Shown here: piece after piece, positions 46,921-57,886 of the stretch
Layout: every line of letters begins with the position of its first letter
How positions within the stretch are numbered: position 1 is the stretch's first letter
Origin: Tanypteryx hageni
Taxonomy: Eukaryota > Arthropoda > Insecta > Odonata > Petaluridae
Length of the DNA: 64,000 nt
Direction: 5' to 3'
Assembly: GCA_028673005.1 (NCBI GenBank)
Contig: CM054117.1
Location: 30,104,561 to 30,168,560, forward strand
Made by a program: the position numbers and the translations under genes
Notes under the pieces: generated by a model
Seen by the model: only the letters and a program-made list of their open reading frames with translations
The model's database searches: none
Told to the model about the DNA's origin: nothing

Positions 46921-47560
46921 TCCATGGGCTGCGACAAGAAGCTGGTAAACGTAGAGTTTCTGGTGTAACTTTGTAGAGCTACTTCATGATGGTGAAAATA
47001 AAACTTGGCAAATGTATATTTAAATGGCACTTGAAGGCATAAAAAATCAATTTGATCTTTGGTTGTAAATTTTGTAAATTTATTTGATGACCAGGTGCAT
47101 TGTGTAGCAGGACCGGCTCAAGGTGTATTGGCGCCTCCAGCACCAAATTTGATCGAGCGCCCCTCTCCACCAACATTTTTCATTGCTATTACAAAATTCA
47201 TTATATCATATAATAATATAATTGTTATTTATTTTTTTAAACTGTTCACCATTCACTACAATGAGATACATTACGATAAAGATTAAAGCTAAAATGATAC
47301 AATGAGCCACTTCCGAAAATTTGGTGGAAAATTGCGAGTAGAATCGAATTTGTATGTAAATTCTCTATGACAAAGCAATCGAGTCTTTTTAGATTGGCAC
47401 TTTCCAGTGTTATGTGACCGCTCAAGATTATTAGGGGGCTCGCACACCAGAGAGGTATGCGACATGCGATAGGCGACAGGCGGTAAATGCCGCATAAGGT
47501 AGATGTCGCAGTGAGACAGCAGCATCTGTCGTAAGGTATGCGCCTCACGAAACAAACAGT
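46921..47560. mobile_element. MITE fragments
   Basis: 47108-47165 has CAGGACCGGCTCAAGG and later GAGCGCCCCTCT, a known hAT-MITE style of end. 47430-47560 contains GCGACATGCGATAGGCGACA-type repetitive words. Full element limits unclear. Confidence 0.3.
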
Positions 47561-48521
47561 GCTTCTTTCATACGGTCAGTGCTGCGCGACATCCTGCAAC
47601 GGCATGAGGGACGATCTGTGGAAAAATTCGAATGTCAATGGCATTTTAGGATAACGGAATATATGTAGTAAAAGGCAAGTGACTGACCAAGCATGGTGGG
47701 ATGTGGCCAAAGAAGTGAAAGACACAGGCAATTTATTTATTTGTTCACATGTATTATTTCTTTCTCATGCGCTAAAACTAAATACACTATACCAGTGTTT
47801 TCTAAACTTTTCCTGTCGTGGATCCCTTTTCGCACCGAAAGCTTTTCACGGATCCTCGGATAAAAAAAGCAAACGTGATTCAAAAATAAAATAAGAGAAT
47901 TGCTACATACCTACGTTCAGTGCGACGAGTATTTCTGTTTTTTCTCGTTTCAAATCGTCGAATGTTGGGGGACAGCTGAATTCTTGCATCTAGTGCAGTA
48001 TGCAGTCTATTGCGGTACAAACTTATTTTTGGTGGCAGTGCATCTAGAAAATTCAGTCTCAGTACGTAGTTGAGAAAGGCAGAAATTTGAAAACCGCAGC
48101 AATGGATAAATTTCAAAATTCATGCATGAAACTACCCCGAAGTTTATTACCGAGATTTCGCTGTATCTTTTCTGCAGTTAAAAATTAAGTTGTTATGTCA
48201 ATGAGACTCTCATTCGCCGTCACAGATATACCTCCTGGTAAATGCTTTTCGCTCCTAAATAATACCCTCGACAGGTGGGGATAAATACTCCATGAAAGAA
48301 AAAACTTAAATCACGCAGACGCTGGACAATGTCACTCAGGACATTTCAATCTAATTTGCACTTTTTCTCCTGCAGAAACTGCTGGACAGTGGAAAACCAC
48401 TTGAAATTCTTCTCCTTCACGCACCCAGCCCTAAAATCGAGTTTTTATACTATCGAATTTTATTTTGTATTTTTCAGTAAAAATTATAACATTTTGCTAT
48501 GCATTTGAGATCTTTCTAAAA
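47561..48521. other. No supported gene
   Basis: One hAT-like end at 47791 (CAGTGTTTTCTAAACTTT), similar to the MITE at 31598. Otherwise nothing recognisable. Confidence 0.35.
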
Positions 48522-48631
48522 ATATCTGCCAAGTCATGAAATGTTTGTTAGGAGACCGGGTGCACAAAAAGGACATTCAACAAAAAACAGCGATTTCGAT
48601 ACGAAATTCAAACATTCTTACGTAACCCGTA
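48522..48631 (+). repeat. ~110-bp direct repeat, copy 1
   Basis: AATATCTGCCAAGTCATGAA ... TTCTTACGTAAC, nearly identical to 49836-49945 (about 90% by eye). Confidence 0.75.
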
Positions 48632-48898
48632 ATTTTGCAAGAGGCACTAAGTATCCAGGGGGTGGGAACCGGGCATTTGCCTCCTCCCTCCAAGATCGGA
48701 CATGATCTTATCAAAAGAATCAAGTACGCGAGCGTCAGATGGAAACAAGATGGATCGAAAGTGTCCAAATTATAATCAATGCCTTGATTCATTAGCTTCT
48801 ATCATTACGCGAAGGTTCCTGTAGATAAATCAATAAACAGGTGCCCAAATATTAACCTGATGAAGTTGTCCCCTAACTAAAATTCTGGCCGCGCCACT
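48632..48898 (-). mobile_element. MITE with GTGGCGCGGCCAGAA end
   Basis: The minus strand begins at about 48898 with AGTGGCGCGGCCAGAATTTT and ends at 48632 with GGATACTTAGTGCCTCT. A second, truncated copy lies inverted at 45048-45290. Confidence 0.5.
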
Positions 48899-49619
48899 AC
48901 TTTGAATCATGTTTGCATTTTGTATTTTATTGTTAAACATTTTTCGAAGTTTTAACTTTTTAAAGTTTTTTCTTTGAAATGCACTTATGGTCAAGAGGCG
49001 GTGCAAATTAAAAATACCGTTTTCCATAAAAAAGACACCATTTATTGAGAAATTATTAAGAAAAAATAACAATTGAGCAATTGTTTGCTTTAAACCAGAG
49101 CCGGGGAAAGCAAACCAAGTGAAGAACCAATCGAAAAAAACATTTTTTTGAGGAGCCACAGAAAGAAAGATTATTTAAAAAACAAGATGATGCAAACGGA
49201 GCTTATGATGCCTACTTTTCATTTAATCTTTATTCAATATTTATATTGCCTTTAATAGCTTTAAAATCACCTCGGATATGTTGCTTTTTGTGTTCCGAAT
49301 TTCATAATTTAGCGTTATAAAATGTTACACATACTTACATTCGAACGGAATATTAAATTGATCACGCGCATTTGTGTGGCAAAAATTACGCATGTACTTA
49401 TGTAGTAGACTATACCGAATCCGAGTACACCAATAGTCGTTGCTATGGCAACGCACCCGTAATAAGTGTTAAAAACTGCAAAAACATCAGTATTTACGCG
49501 AAATTCTAAGAAATACAATAGACAAACAACATTCTACGCTAAAAATGATAATCTTCATTCTTTTTCTCAGAGAATAGTACAAAACTCGCTCTGATATTGC
49601 AATTCTAAGATATTTTAAT
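48899..49619. other. No supported gene
   Basis: AT-rich; nothing recognisable. Confidence 0.4.
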
Positions 49620-49835
49620 GTGCAAGAGAAAATTACCCTGCACGACGGATCTTAGATTTCCCATGTTAATCAAATGGAAAGGATAGTTCCTGGAATCGAA
49701 CCCGGGACTTCAATCTTCGCAGCAAAAACTATCCTCGGGAGCTCGGCCCACGTAACAAGACATTTCCACCAAGTTTCATGAAAATCGGTCTATTGGTTCA
49801 AAAGTTAATAGGGAGGGGGGGCGGACAGACAGACA
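49620..49835 (-). repeat. tRNA-derived SINE-like element
   Basis: The minus strand has an A-box-like GTGGGCCGAGCTCCCGAGG and B-box GGTTCGATTCC, with AACTATCC pairing to GGATAGTT around the tRNA-like part. On the plus-strand side, CCAAGTTTCATGAAAATCGG and GGACAGACAGAC form a typical arthropod repeat tail. Not a functional tRNA. Confidence 0.5.
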
Positions 49836-49945
49836 AAATATCTGCCAAGTCATGAAGTGTTTGTTAGGAGACCGGATACATGAAAAGGACGTTCAACAAA
49901 AAACAGCGATTTCGATAAGAAATTCAAACATTCTTACGTAACAGC
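49836..49945 (+). repeat. ~110-bp direct repeat, copy 2
   Basis: Copy of 48522-48631, 1.3 kb away. It begins exactly where the CAGACAGACA tail of the SINE-like element ends. Confidence 0.75.
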
Positions 49946-50514
49946 CACCTCACTTGTCTACAGCAATATAGTCGTGTTCACATTTTCCTCACAAAAGGTA
50001 TTAAATAATGTGGAATTAATGCTCCTAGCTTTTATGAAATTCGCAATGTTAACGGCTTTATCTGAAACAGATTTCAGTGATTGTGACACTCGTTCCACAG
50101 TAACTCTCTGCCAGATGATCAGCTTGAACACTACTAATGAAAATGTGCTCACGCCAAACTCACACGAGCACTGCCTATTGTTCGACTGTCGTATGTCGTT
50201 TGTTTTTGCTTTCTGTCACAGATTTTCGGACGGAAATTAACTATAGTTCTCCTCAACCGGTATTCCGAGGAATACTCCAAACTAAATGGCATAATGGTGC
50301 AGATTCTTTGTGAGCTAATAACAAAGAGCTAGAATAGAGAAATTTCGGAAAGCGGTGTATAACAACTCCTCATAAACTTCGCCCATATAAACCGCTACTC
50401 TTTGATAGAAAACACTGAAATTTTTATATTCTGAGCACTATAGGAAAAAAATTCATAAAACATTATTTGGGCAATAACTTCTCGCCAGTTTGTTTATGGT
50501 CCCGTACACTATTA
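49946..50514. other. No supported gene
   Basis: A short open frame at 49974-50240 has no recognisable domain. Confidence 0.35.
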
Positions 50515-50610
50515 TCCGCCTTAGCGGAAATTTGTTTGCGGATCCTCTGCGAAACCCCCACGTATCCCCTGGGATACGCGGATCACACATTGGGAACCGC
50601 TGTACTATAC
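50515..50610 (-). mobile_element. hAT-like MITE fragment (copy b) with CAGCGGTTCCC end
   Basis: The minus strand from about 50605 reads CAGCGGTTCCCAA, then GATCCGCGTATCCCAGGGG. Paralogue of 44950-45035 in opposite orientation. Confidence 0.5.
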
Positions 50611-51194
50611 TCTACTACAGAAATATGAAATTACGGAATATTTTTTCCTTAACTGAAGTAAAGAGTGTATTACTTTACTTTATACACAGAACATTATTGT
50701 AATTACAGTGTTCTAATGGAAAAAATATTTAAAAATATCTCAAAAATACGAAAAAATACTAACATGTACCTACTCCAATTTGATTTTCATTACCAAAGTA
50801 AATATGTCTTCACTCGAGGAACTCATGTCTACTAACCTAAAGGGACCAGATTTTGACTTAGTGAAAGACAACGAAAAATGAAGACAAAAGAGAAAAAATA
50901 AAATTTAGTGTAAAAAATTTTTGAGGGATTTACAATAAAAAAACAAGGCGTTATATCTAAATGAACCTTTTATCAATAAAAACAACAACAAAAGGATCAT
51001 TTTGATAAAATAAATCTTTAATAAAATTCCTTAGTCATGTTTGACAGAGTAGGTCATCAATTACGTGATGGAATTACTAAAAGCATGGCTAAGGCAACAG
51101 AATTTAAAAAATTTCAAAATACGGCCTATTTTTAAATAAATAGTAAAAAAAAATTGCAAAATCATTTTGTTTATTTATAATTGTTACTGCTATT
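50611..51194. other. No supported gene
   Basis: AT-rich; nothing recognisable. Confidence 0.4.
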
Positions 51195-51198
51195 ATCA

Positions 51199-51340
51199 AC
51201 AGTGACTGAAAGCCAACAGTTGGCTTTCAGTCACTGTTGAAACAGGTTTTACCCCTGACGATGCCCACCTTGTGGGCGAAATGCATTGGGTTTTGTAGCC
51301 CTCTAGTTGTTTTGGCTAAAGGAGTATTTCACCTTTGTTA
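51199..51340 (+). repeat. Penelope-like terminal repeat with 20-bp palindrome
   Basis: A perfect 20-bp inverted repeat (AACAGTGACTGAAAGCCAAC and its complement, one base between) directly precedes a hammerhead-like motif. This matches the paired-arm structure at 26257-26535, but with very short arms. Confidence 0.5.
51251..51291 (+). ncRNA. Hammerhead ribozyme-like motif (copy 5, best preserved)
   Basis: Order: ACCC (51251-51254, stem I) - CTGACGA (51255-51261) - stem II GCCCAC/GTGGGC (6 bp, 3-nt loop) - GAAA (51278-51281) - TGCA palindrome - TT - GGGT (51288-51291, stem I). All core boxes fit the hammerhead consensus. One unpaired T precedes stem II, as in every copy here. Self-cleavage would be expected mainly for a dimeric transcript, because stem III is self-complementary. 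Confidence 0.55.
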
Positions 51341-52130
51341 GTTTTGGCCAAAGTTATTGAGCTACTATCAATTATTTACATTTGTATAAATTATCTTATC
51401 TCAGGACATCACATCATTCCACAGAATCTGGGCAATATAATGGGACTATGAATTGGAATAAGGAGACATAGCGCCCAGTATATATTTAAATTTACACATA
51501 GCTGTGAATGCCTACATTTGGTGTACATTTAAATGTACGCATGGGTGATAAGGGTTAAATGGTAGGACTTATATTCCTAAAACTATCAATAAATATAACA
51601 ATAATTCCTATTTGAAAAAATATTAAATTACCAAGTTAATACTAAAATACTTGATCCTCTCTTAACCCATTAGGGAGGGAGCACTGATATTTCAGTGCTA
51701 GGGTACTATCCTATCCTGCCACCTAGTGAGAGGTGATTTAGTTGGATTTATTAACTTATTTTGTTCTGGGCAGCTGCACACATTTTGAAGGTCTGTTTTG
51801 TAAACTTCAGACGTTTTTTCTCTGTGGTTTGCTTTTTAGAAAATGGGACCCAAGAGGAAGCGGAGTGAGGATCATAGCTCCGAGTTGGAACATCGGGATA
51901 CATTTATCATCTAGAATCGTATAGAGCGAAAGGGGCAATTAAAAATAGTAATTTGGGTTTAGGTAAGAATGTTGTAATGCAACTAGTGCCTCTCTATAGA
52001 ACTGGCTGCACCATAACATGCAACAGATTTTTTGTCGCCAAACCTTATTTTTGGAGCTTTCAAAGAAAGGACTGAGAGCCATAGAGACTGCAAACACAAA
52101 CATAGAAAATAAATATAAATAAAACAAGTA
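51341..52130. other. TTAA-bordered ends; LINE 3' region
   Basis: ATAAGGG-TTAA at 51555 and TTAA-CCCATTAGGG at 51662 look like piggyBac-type termini facing away from each other. The minus strand from ~52130 down to ~51945 is the probable 3' untranslated part of the adjacent LINE. No gene. Confidence 0.3.
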
Positions 52131-52923
52131 ATTATTTCTTCACAGAGCATTTACAAGTTTGGTCTCCTTTAAAAACAATAAAATGGCCTCAGTCTTTTGG
52201 GGATCATCTGATAAAATTTCCGAGAGATTACCTCTAATATTTAGCCTTTGGCTGGTGTTTCTGAATTTGATGCATTCTGTCAGGTGTCTTACAGTCAGCA
52301 TGCAGTCGCAAGTGTTGCATGTGGGAGGTTCCTTTTCACATGTAAAAAGAAATGAGTGCATCAGTGAGCAGTGACCAATTCTAAGTCGCGTAATTATGAC
52401 TTCTTCGTGATGAATATCTTGCACCGAAGTTGACCAAAACACAGGCTTTCATCACTCTGTTTGTTGTTTGCAACTGCATGCCAGGAGCTTTGCCATTTTT
52501 CATGTAGGTAATTCTAAAATAATTTTCTTAGATTCTGTGCTGGCACAAGTTGACCACATGTGCCAGCATTACTTACAGCTTTTCTTGCTGCCAAATCAGC
52601 TTTTTCATTTCCCCAAATTCCCATATGCCCGGGGACCCAAAGGAGAAGTAGTTTCACATCGTTTGCCATCAGACATGATAGTAAACCATGAATTTTCTGA
52701 GCTACTGGATGGTTGTGGAGTGGATTAGAAATGGCTTTCAGAGCACTAATGAAGTCAGAGCAGATGATGTATTCTGCACTCCTTAGCTCGATGCCCTCCA
52801 ATGCCTTCTGAATTGCAATTAGTTCAGCAGTGAATATGCTACAGAGGGAATTCAGTTTAAGAGTCTGAATACCATGTCGACTGGAGGTGTACGCACATGA
52901 ACGAGGATTTTCCAATTTAGAAC
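52131..52923 (-). pseudogene. LINE segment 3: RNase H and C-terminal zinc-knuckle tail
   Basis: Minus-strand frames carry FTAELIAIQKALEG (RNase H Glu), ICSDFISALKAI (Asp), LLLWVPGHMGIWGNEKADLA (final part, with the last Asp). In a second frame comes TRLRIGHCSLMHSF with a C..C and H..E/C cluster (CNTCDCMLTVRHLTEC), the usual C-terminal knuckle. The first Asp of RNase H lies on segment 2 (IFTDGSK). The tail ends with a stop near 52140. A frame change near 52480-52510 breaks the ORF, so the copy is inactive. Confidence 0.8.
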
Positions 52924-55900
52924 CAGTACTGGATGCAGGTTCTCCTGGGCCCCTCGGGAGAGGAGCTTTCCGGGCCCGTCACATTTATTACCTTTTTCAG
53001 GAGATAAGCCACTGGACCACTTTAAGTAAAACATAACAGAAAAAGAACACTGTTTTTGGAATAAAACAGTTTATGATGTTGTGATCAAAATATCTAGAAA
53101 AACAATATTAAAATATTATAATCTTTTTATTTTTTCTAAGAAGGGTAAAGGCATTCTTAGTCAAAAAATTAAGGTGGCAACCCTTCACAGAAAATTCTAA
53201 GAATATATGTAATTTTGTTCATAAAAATATTCTTAATCAGAAAATTATAACACAAACAAAAGGATTCCTATAAATAGAGTTAAAGGTGGGGTTAAGCATA
53301 ACATACATGTTAACAAAAATACCAAATTTCATGGTCACAATGAACTAAAATCATTTTTTTAGTCACTAATCTTCACAATATCCAAAGTAATATTTAGCAT
53401 GTCCAATAGAAATAGAAATATTACAACAATAAGGCAGGACACAATGACAAAATTAAAAAAAGCAGTATGTCCTGCAGAACAAGGGCATCTGATAATCATA
53501 ATCTGAGAGGTATGGAGTTCGGGAAGTTATATTTTGTAGTTCACATAGTTCTCCCGGGATACATTTAACAGGAATAAAATAAAGCAGAAAAACATCTACT
53601 AGACATTCTGACAGTATTGCTTGGAGGTAGAAAATTAAATATTAAATTTACAATGTAATTACGCTAAAACTTTTTCCAGCACTTTTCCTTAATAAAAATA
53701 TTACAGATTTCCTGTGGATATAATGTGTCACAAATTTCTTTTTCTATAGATATAAGGACTAGACCATTCGAACTTTCTTGCATCATTTTCGATCTTAAAA
53801 ATGATTTAATCAGTTTTAATTTTCAATAAGATGGTTCCACCATTGCAACTGTTATGGGTAATGTCAAATATATTCTCAAGGCAACAATTATATTAGGATA
53901 AATTTCTTCCAACCCTAATTCTAAAATTTTTTCTACAATCCCACAAGTGCTTAGCGTAAAATTTCGCATGACATGCTGAAGTGATTTGACTTCAAAGGTT
54001 AGATCTACTCCATCAATATCACTCACTCCATTTTCTCCAGTTAATATTTCTTCTAGATCCTTAGTGTTTACTTTTACTAACTTCATCTAAATTAATAAAA
54101 TTTCTGGTTGCGAGAAGAAAGTTGAAAGGTTTAACTATTTCTTCAGTGTTTTTAAATCTTTCGTTTAATTTATTCAATGCTTGGTCTAGTTAAGTATTAA
54201 AAATTCAATCTCAAGCTAATTTTTGGGTCTGTTATTGTCTCATCTCTTAATTCATATTGAAAAAATTGTTTTGACCTTCGAATACGAGTTTCTGATATAT
54301 TTATTTCAATGTTTAGTTCATTCGACAATTCTAAGGCTTTTTTCCAATAATCTTCAAAGCCTGATGTCCAGAATGATTCAAGATGATGTTTACTAGCATC
54401 AACTAATTGTAACACTACCATTAAATCAAGATGAGGATTCTGCAAGGCTTTAGTAACACCTTGAAGGTGTTGCAAAATTTCAAACCAAACAACAAGTGAA
54501 AATACAAAATGAAAAGAATATATTTCCTTAGTCAAACCTTTCACTTCAGCAAATATTTTTGGATATTTTGAAATTGATGCTTCGGCTAGTGCTCTCAGAG
54601 ATGTTTTTATACCTGGTAATTGAAATCTCATTGCTTTTACTGCATTTATTTTTCCTTCCTATCTTTTTTCAGGCAAGGATTTTATATCCACTTTTACATT
54701 TTTAGTAAGCATTTCCCATCATTGAGTTGATTCTGCAAACAGGTTATATGATTTCTGCAGTATACCAAAAAACAAAAAGTTTGTATTGAAGAGTGTACTG
54801 CATCACAAATAACTAAATTTAAATTGTGGCATCCACATGATACATAAATGCTCTTTTGCTCTCTCTTAAAATTCGTGCTTATACGCCATTATTTTTCCCC
54901 AGCATATTACATACTACCATTATCATATCCTTGCCCTCGAAAGTTTTCTAATGGTAAATTATTTAAAGTGAGTGTATTCATAATAGAATCTGCTAAACCT
55001 TTGCCTGTACTGTCTGACCCAGTTACAAACCCTAAGAAGTGCTCCCGTATTTGAATCTTATTTTGAGAGATGTTAACAAATCTAAGGACTACGGTCATTT
55101 GTTCTTGGTGTGCAATATCAGGGGTAAAATCCAAAATAATTGAAAAATATTTTACACCAAGTGCACGACGAACTACTTCCTAAATGATTTCCTATACTAG
55201 AATTTTAATTAGATCATTTTGTACCGTCTTGCTTAAATATTTTGTAGCATTAAGTTCACCATTTTCAATTCTTCTCAAATGTTCTGCCATAACAGGGTCA
55301 AATTTTGCAAGCAGCTCTATTTGACCCAAAAAGTTACCATTTCCGCAATGATTTAACTTTTCGTTACTCCCTCTTAATGCTAAATTTCTAGCTGCTAAAT
55401 ATTTAATGATTTCTAAAACCCGCAAAAGTAAACCCTTCCAGTATTCCCTTTCTATTTGAATTAATTTTTGTGCGTCATCTATAGTTTGTCCACATTTTAA
55501 ACAGGTGTCAAGTTCTTTCCATTTTTGCATGCAACTAGTATGATGAGGTGATTTTTCATGGGAGATCAGTCCATCATTGAGATGTTTCCATGCATTAAAC
55601 CCTATGGTTGATAGATGAGTACGATAAGTTCCAAATAGTTTACAACAAAGGCAGTAGATAAAATCTCTACTCTTAGAATATAATAACCAAGTTCTCTTCA
55701 CTTTTTCACCATTACTTAGAATGCGGAAGCAATTTTCAATTGTAAATCTGCGGTTGTCGATATCTCGGAGAAAGCTGTAATTTTCACTGTCAATTTCAGG
55801 AGGGCCACTTTTTACAAGCGTAGCATGTAATGAGTCAGTTATCAAATCTGGCCACATACCTGGATCTTCAAAAATTGGTTGTTGAACGTTTGAGTATTAG

Positions 55901-56912
55901 TGTTAGCTGAGGAGCTGGTTGGTGCTGCTTCTGATGTTATTGAATTTATTGATCTATCAGCTTCAGATTTTTTGTCATCAGGTGCCACTAACATACAATC
56001 ACTAGGACACTCATTTACATTAGACACTTCTATAAATTTGTATAAAGATCCTGTACTTTTTTACTTTATTCTTCTCTTTGTTTTAACAACTTTCTTTTGA
56101 AAGCACCAGACTTATGTTTGTATGGATGAGCCATTGCAATATAAAATAAGGGAGAAATGGTTCAGTCAGTAAGTCAGTTCTGAGATCTTAAAATGATTTT
56201 GGTATCGAATTCGATTTTTTCGACTTAAAACCAGAATAAAACAGATACTTATTTTGTGACTGATTCAGTATATGAACTACCAATCAGGTGGCAGGGAATA
56301 AGAATGATGCATGCGCCCCAAGTGGGACATTCTTGAAATAGACACATACTTCAGTATATTAGCTTTAATTGTTATGGATAATGTATAATAATATTATTGT
56401 TACATAGTCCAATTTTAAGAACATTTATCTTATTATTCAATTTAAAATGTTGTCATCACGTTTATATGACAAAATACGTGTCAATGCATATAGGTTTAGT
56501 AATGCAAATAAGTGTCCTGGGTTTATCTTTGTTGATAGGAATAAAATCTAGGTCTAAATAGTGAGCATAAGTATACCCAAGACAAAGAAGTCATTCATAA
56601 CTCCCCAACAGAGAGGAAAAAAATACGGAGGCTTTGGGAGGAGATTGACAGTAAGCTAAATTAGATTGGGAGTATTTTGTAGGAGTTAGATGGAAAAGGG
56701 TTAAATTCTCTGAAAGGTTACGCTAACTACTTCTTAAATAAGCCTACAACGTGCTATATACCGTTAAATGACATTTGGAGAATGTGGCGAGATTTTTTAT
56801 GATGGAAGAAGGAAGTAAGGGGCCAGGGAGCAAGATAAGAACTAGGCCCGGTACTGGGCCCCCTCTGGCTCTGGGCGACCACCCAGTCTGCCCGTACCTG
56901 GATCCGGCACTG
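52924..56912 (-). mobile_element. hAT element with perfect 8-bp target duplication
   Basis: Terminal repeats CAGTACTGGATGCAGG (left) and, inward from the right, CAGTGCCGGATCCAGG. It is flanked on both sides by TTTAGAAC (52916-52923 and 56913-56920), an exact 8-bp duplication. It interrupts the RNase H domain of the LINE directly after IFTDGSK. Length 3989 bp. It carries a DUF4371/TTF-type transposase on the minus strand. Confidence 0.9.
53650..56030 (-). pseudogene. hAT transposase pseudogene (TTF-zinc-finger / DUF4371 type)
   Basis: 55192-55857 reads a TTF-type zinc finger region (FIYCLCCKLFGT, then a HEKSPHHTSC block) followed by the start of DUF4371 (LAARNLALRGSNEKL). The frame breaks and continues with SIILDFTPDIAHQEQMTVV (first catalytic Asp region), then LPLENFRGQGYDNGSM. 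A middle segment (54197-54631) is intact. Near 53823-54086 LRIYLTLPITVAMVEPSY and, after a stop, FSKLKLIKSFLRSKM form the hAT C-terminal dimerisation motif. Several stops and shifts mean no full protein can be made. Such genes are often labelled 'zinc finger MYM-type protein 1-like'. Confidence 0.8.
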
Positions 56913-56920
56913 TTTAGAAC

Positions 56921-57884
56921 CATCAGTAAAAATTAGCATAAACTCGGGGTACTCCCTTATTGTTTCTTGGAATAGTATCTTGTATATTAGTGGGTCCATT
57001 TCAGATTTTGGATGTTGGGATAGTTGCATCAGACACTCGGGTATTGGCACCCTGGGTGGAAATTTATGGAAGCCTCCAGAGTAGACTTTCGGAAGTTGGA
57101 AACCTTCTTCTCTGTCAAGAAAATTTTTAAAACAAATTCCCAAGGGTAGAGTTGCTTTTGGTCGTCTGTTAAAAAGTTCTATAAAACATGGGTTAAAAAT
57201 TATTTTAAAACATGAATGGGTCTTTAATGCTAAAATTTTTTATACATATGTATACATTAAAAGCATTCTATGGAGATCTAGGGGTGGTTCTCCTGCTTCA
57301 CAGTAAATACTGGGAACAGGGCTGGTTCAAAAATTACCAGTAGCCAGCCTGAGACCAGAGTTGTGCACAGATGTCAATGGGCGCAAGCATGTAGTGCGAG
57401 TCGAGCCATATGTAAGACCTGTAGTCCAATTTTAATCTTGCCAATGCTCTGTAAAGGGTGAGCATTGATGAGCGGTCATTGCCCCATGATGAATTAGTTA
57501 AAAAGCCTTAAAATGTTTAAAACTTTATAAAACATCTTTTAAAACACTGATGAGGCTCCGCCAATTGAGTCTCCTATCTAAAACCATTCCTAAAAAACAG
57601 ATTGTGTCAACAAGCTCTAGTCTATTGCCACCTAGTGTTAAAACTGGCTGTGGAAAAATCCCTCTCATTCTATAAAAAGGGAGGCATTTGGTTTTACTGG
57701 TTGAGAAATGAAAACCATTTGAGTGAGCACATTTGTCTAGACGATTGGTGGTAAGCTGAATCTGTCTTGTTGCCGTTTTTGACAATCTACAGAAAATTGC
57801 AAGATCGTCTACAAAGAGAGATGCCACTACTGGGGTGTTTATGCAGCTTACGTCATTTATTGCTATGGCAAACAAGGTCACACT
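56921..57884 (-). pseudogene. LINE segment 2: reverse transcriptase palm/thumb to RNase H start
   Basis: The minus strand from 57884 begins with SVTLFAIAINDV, the continuation of the GVPQGSVL block on segment 1. It then has VASLFVDDLAIF (FVDD catalytic box), KTKCLPF, and FLGMVLDRRLNW of the thumb. Damaged frames follow from 57525 to 57150. Then comes PRVPIPECLMQLSQHPKSEM and finally EFMLIFTDGSK, the start of RNase H with its first Asp. It ends exactly at the hAT target duplication. Confidence 0.8.
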
Positions 57885-57886
57885 TA

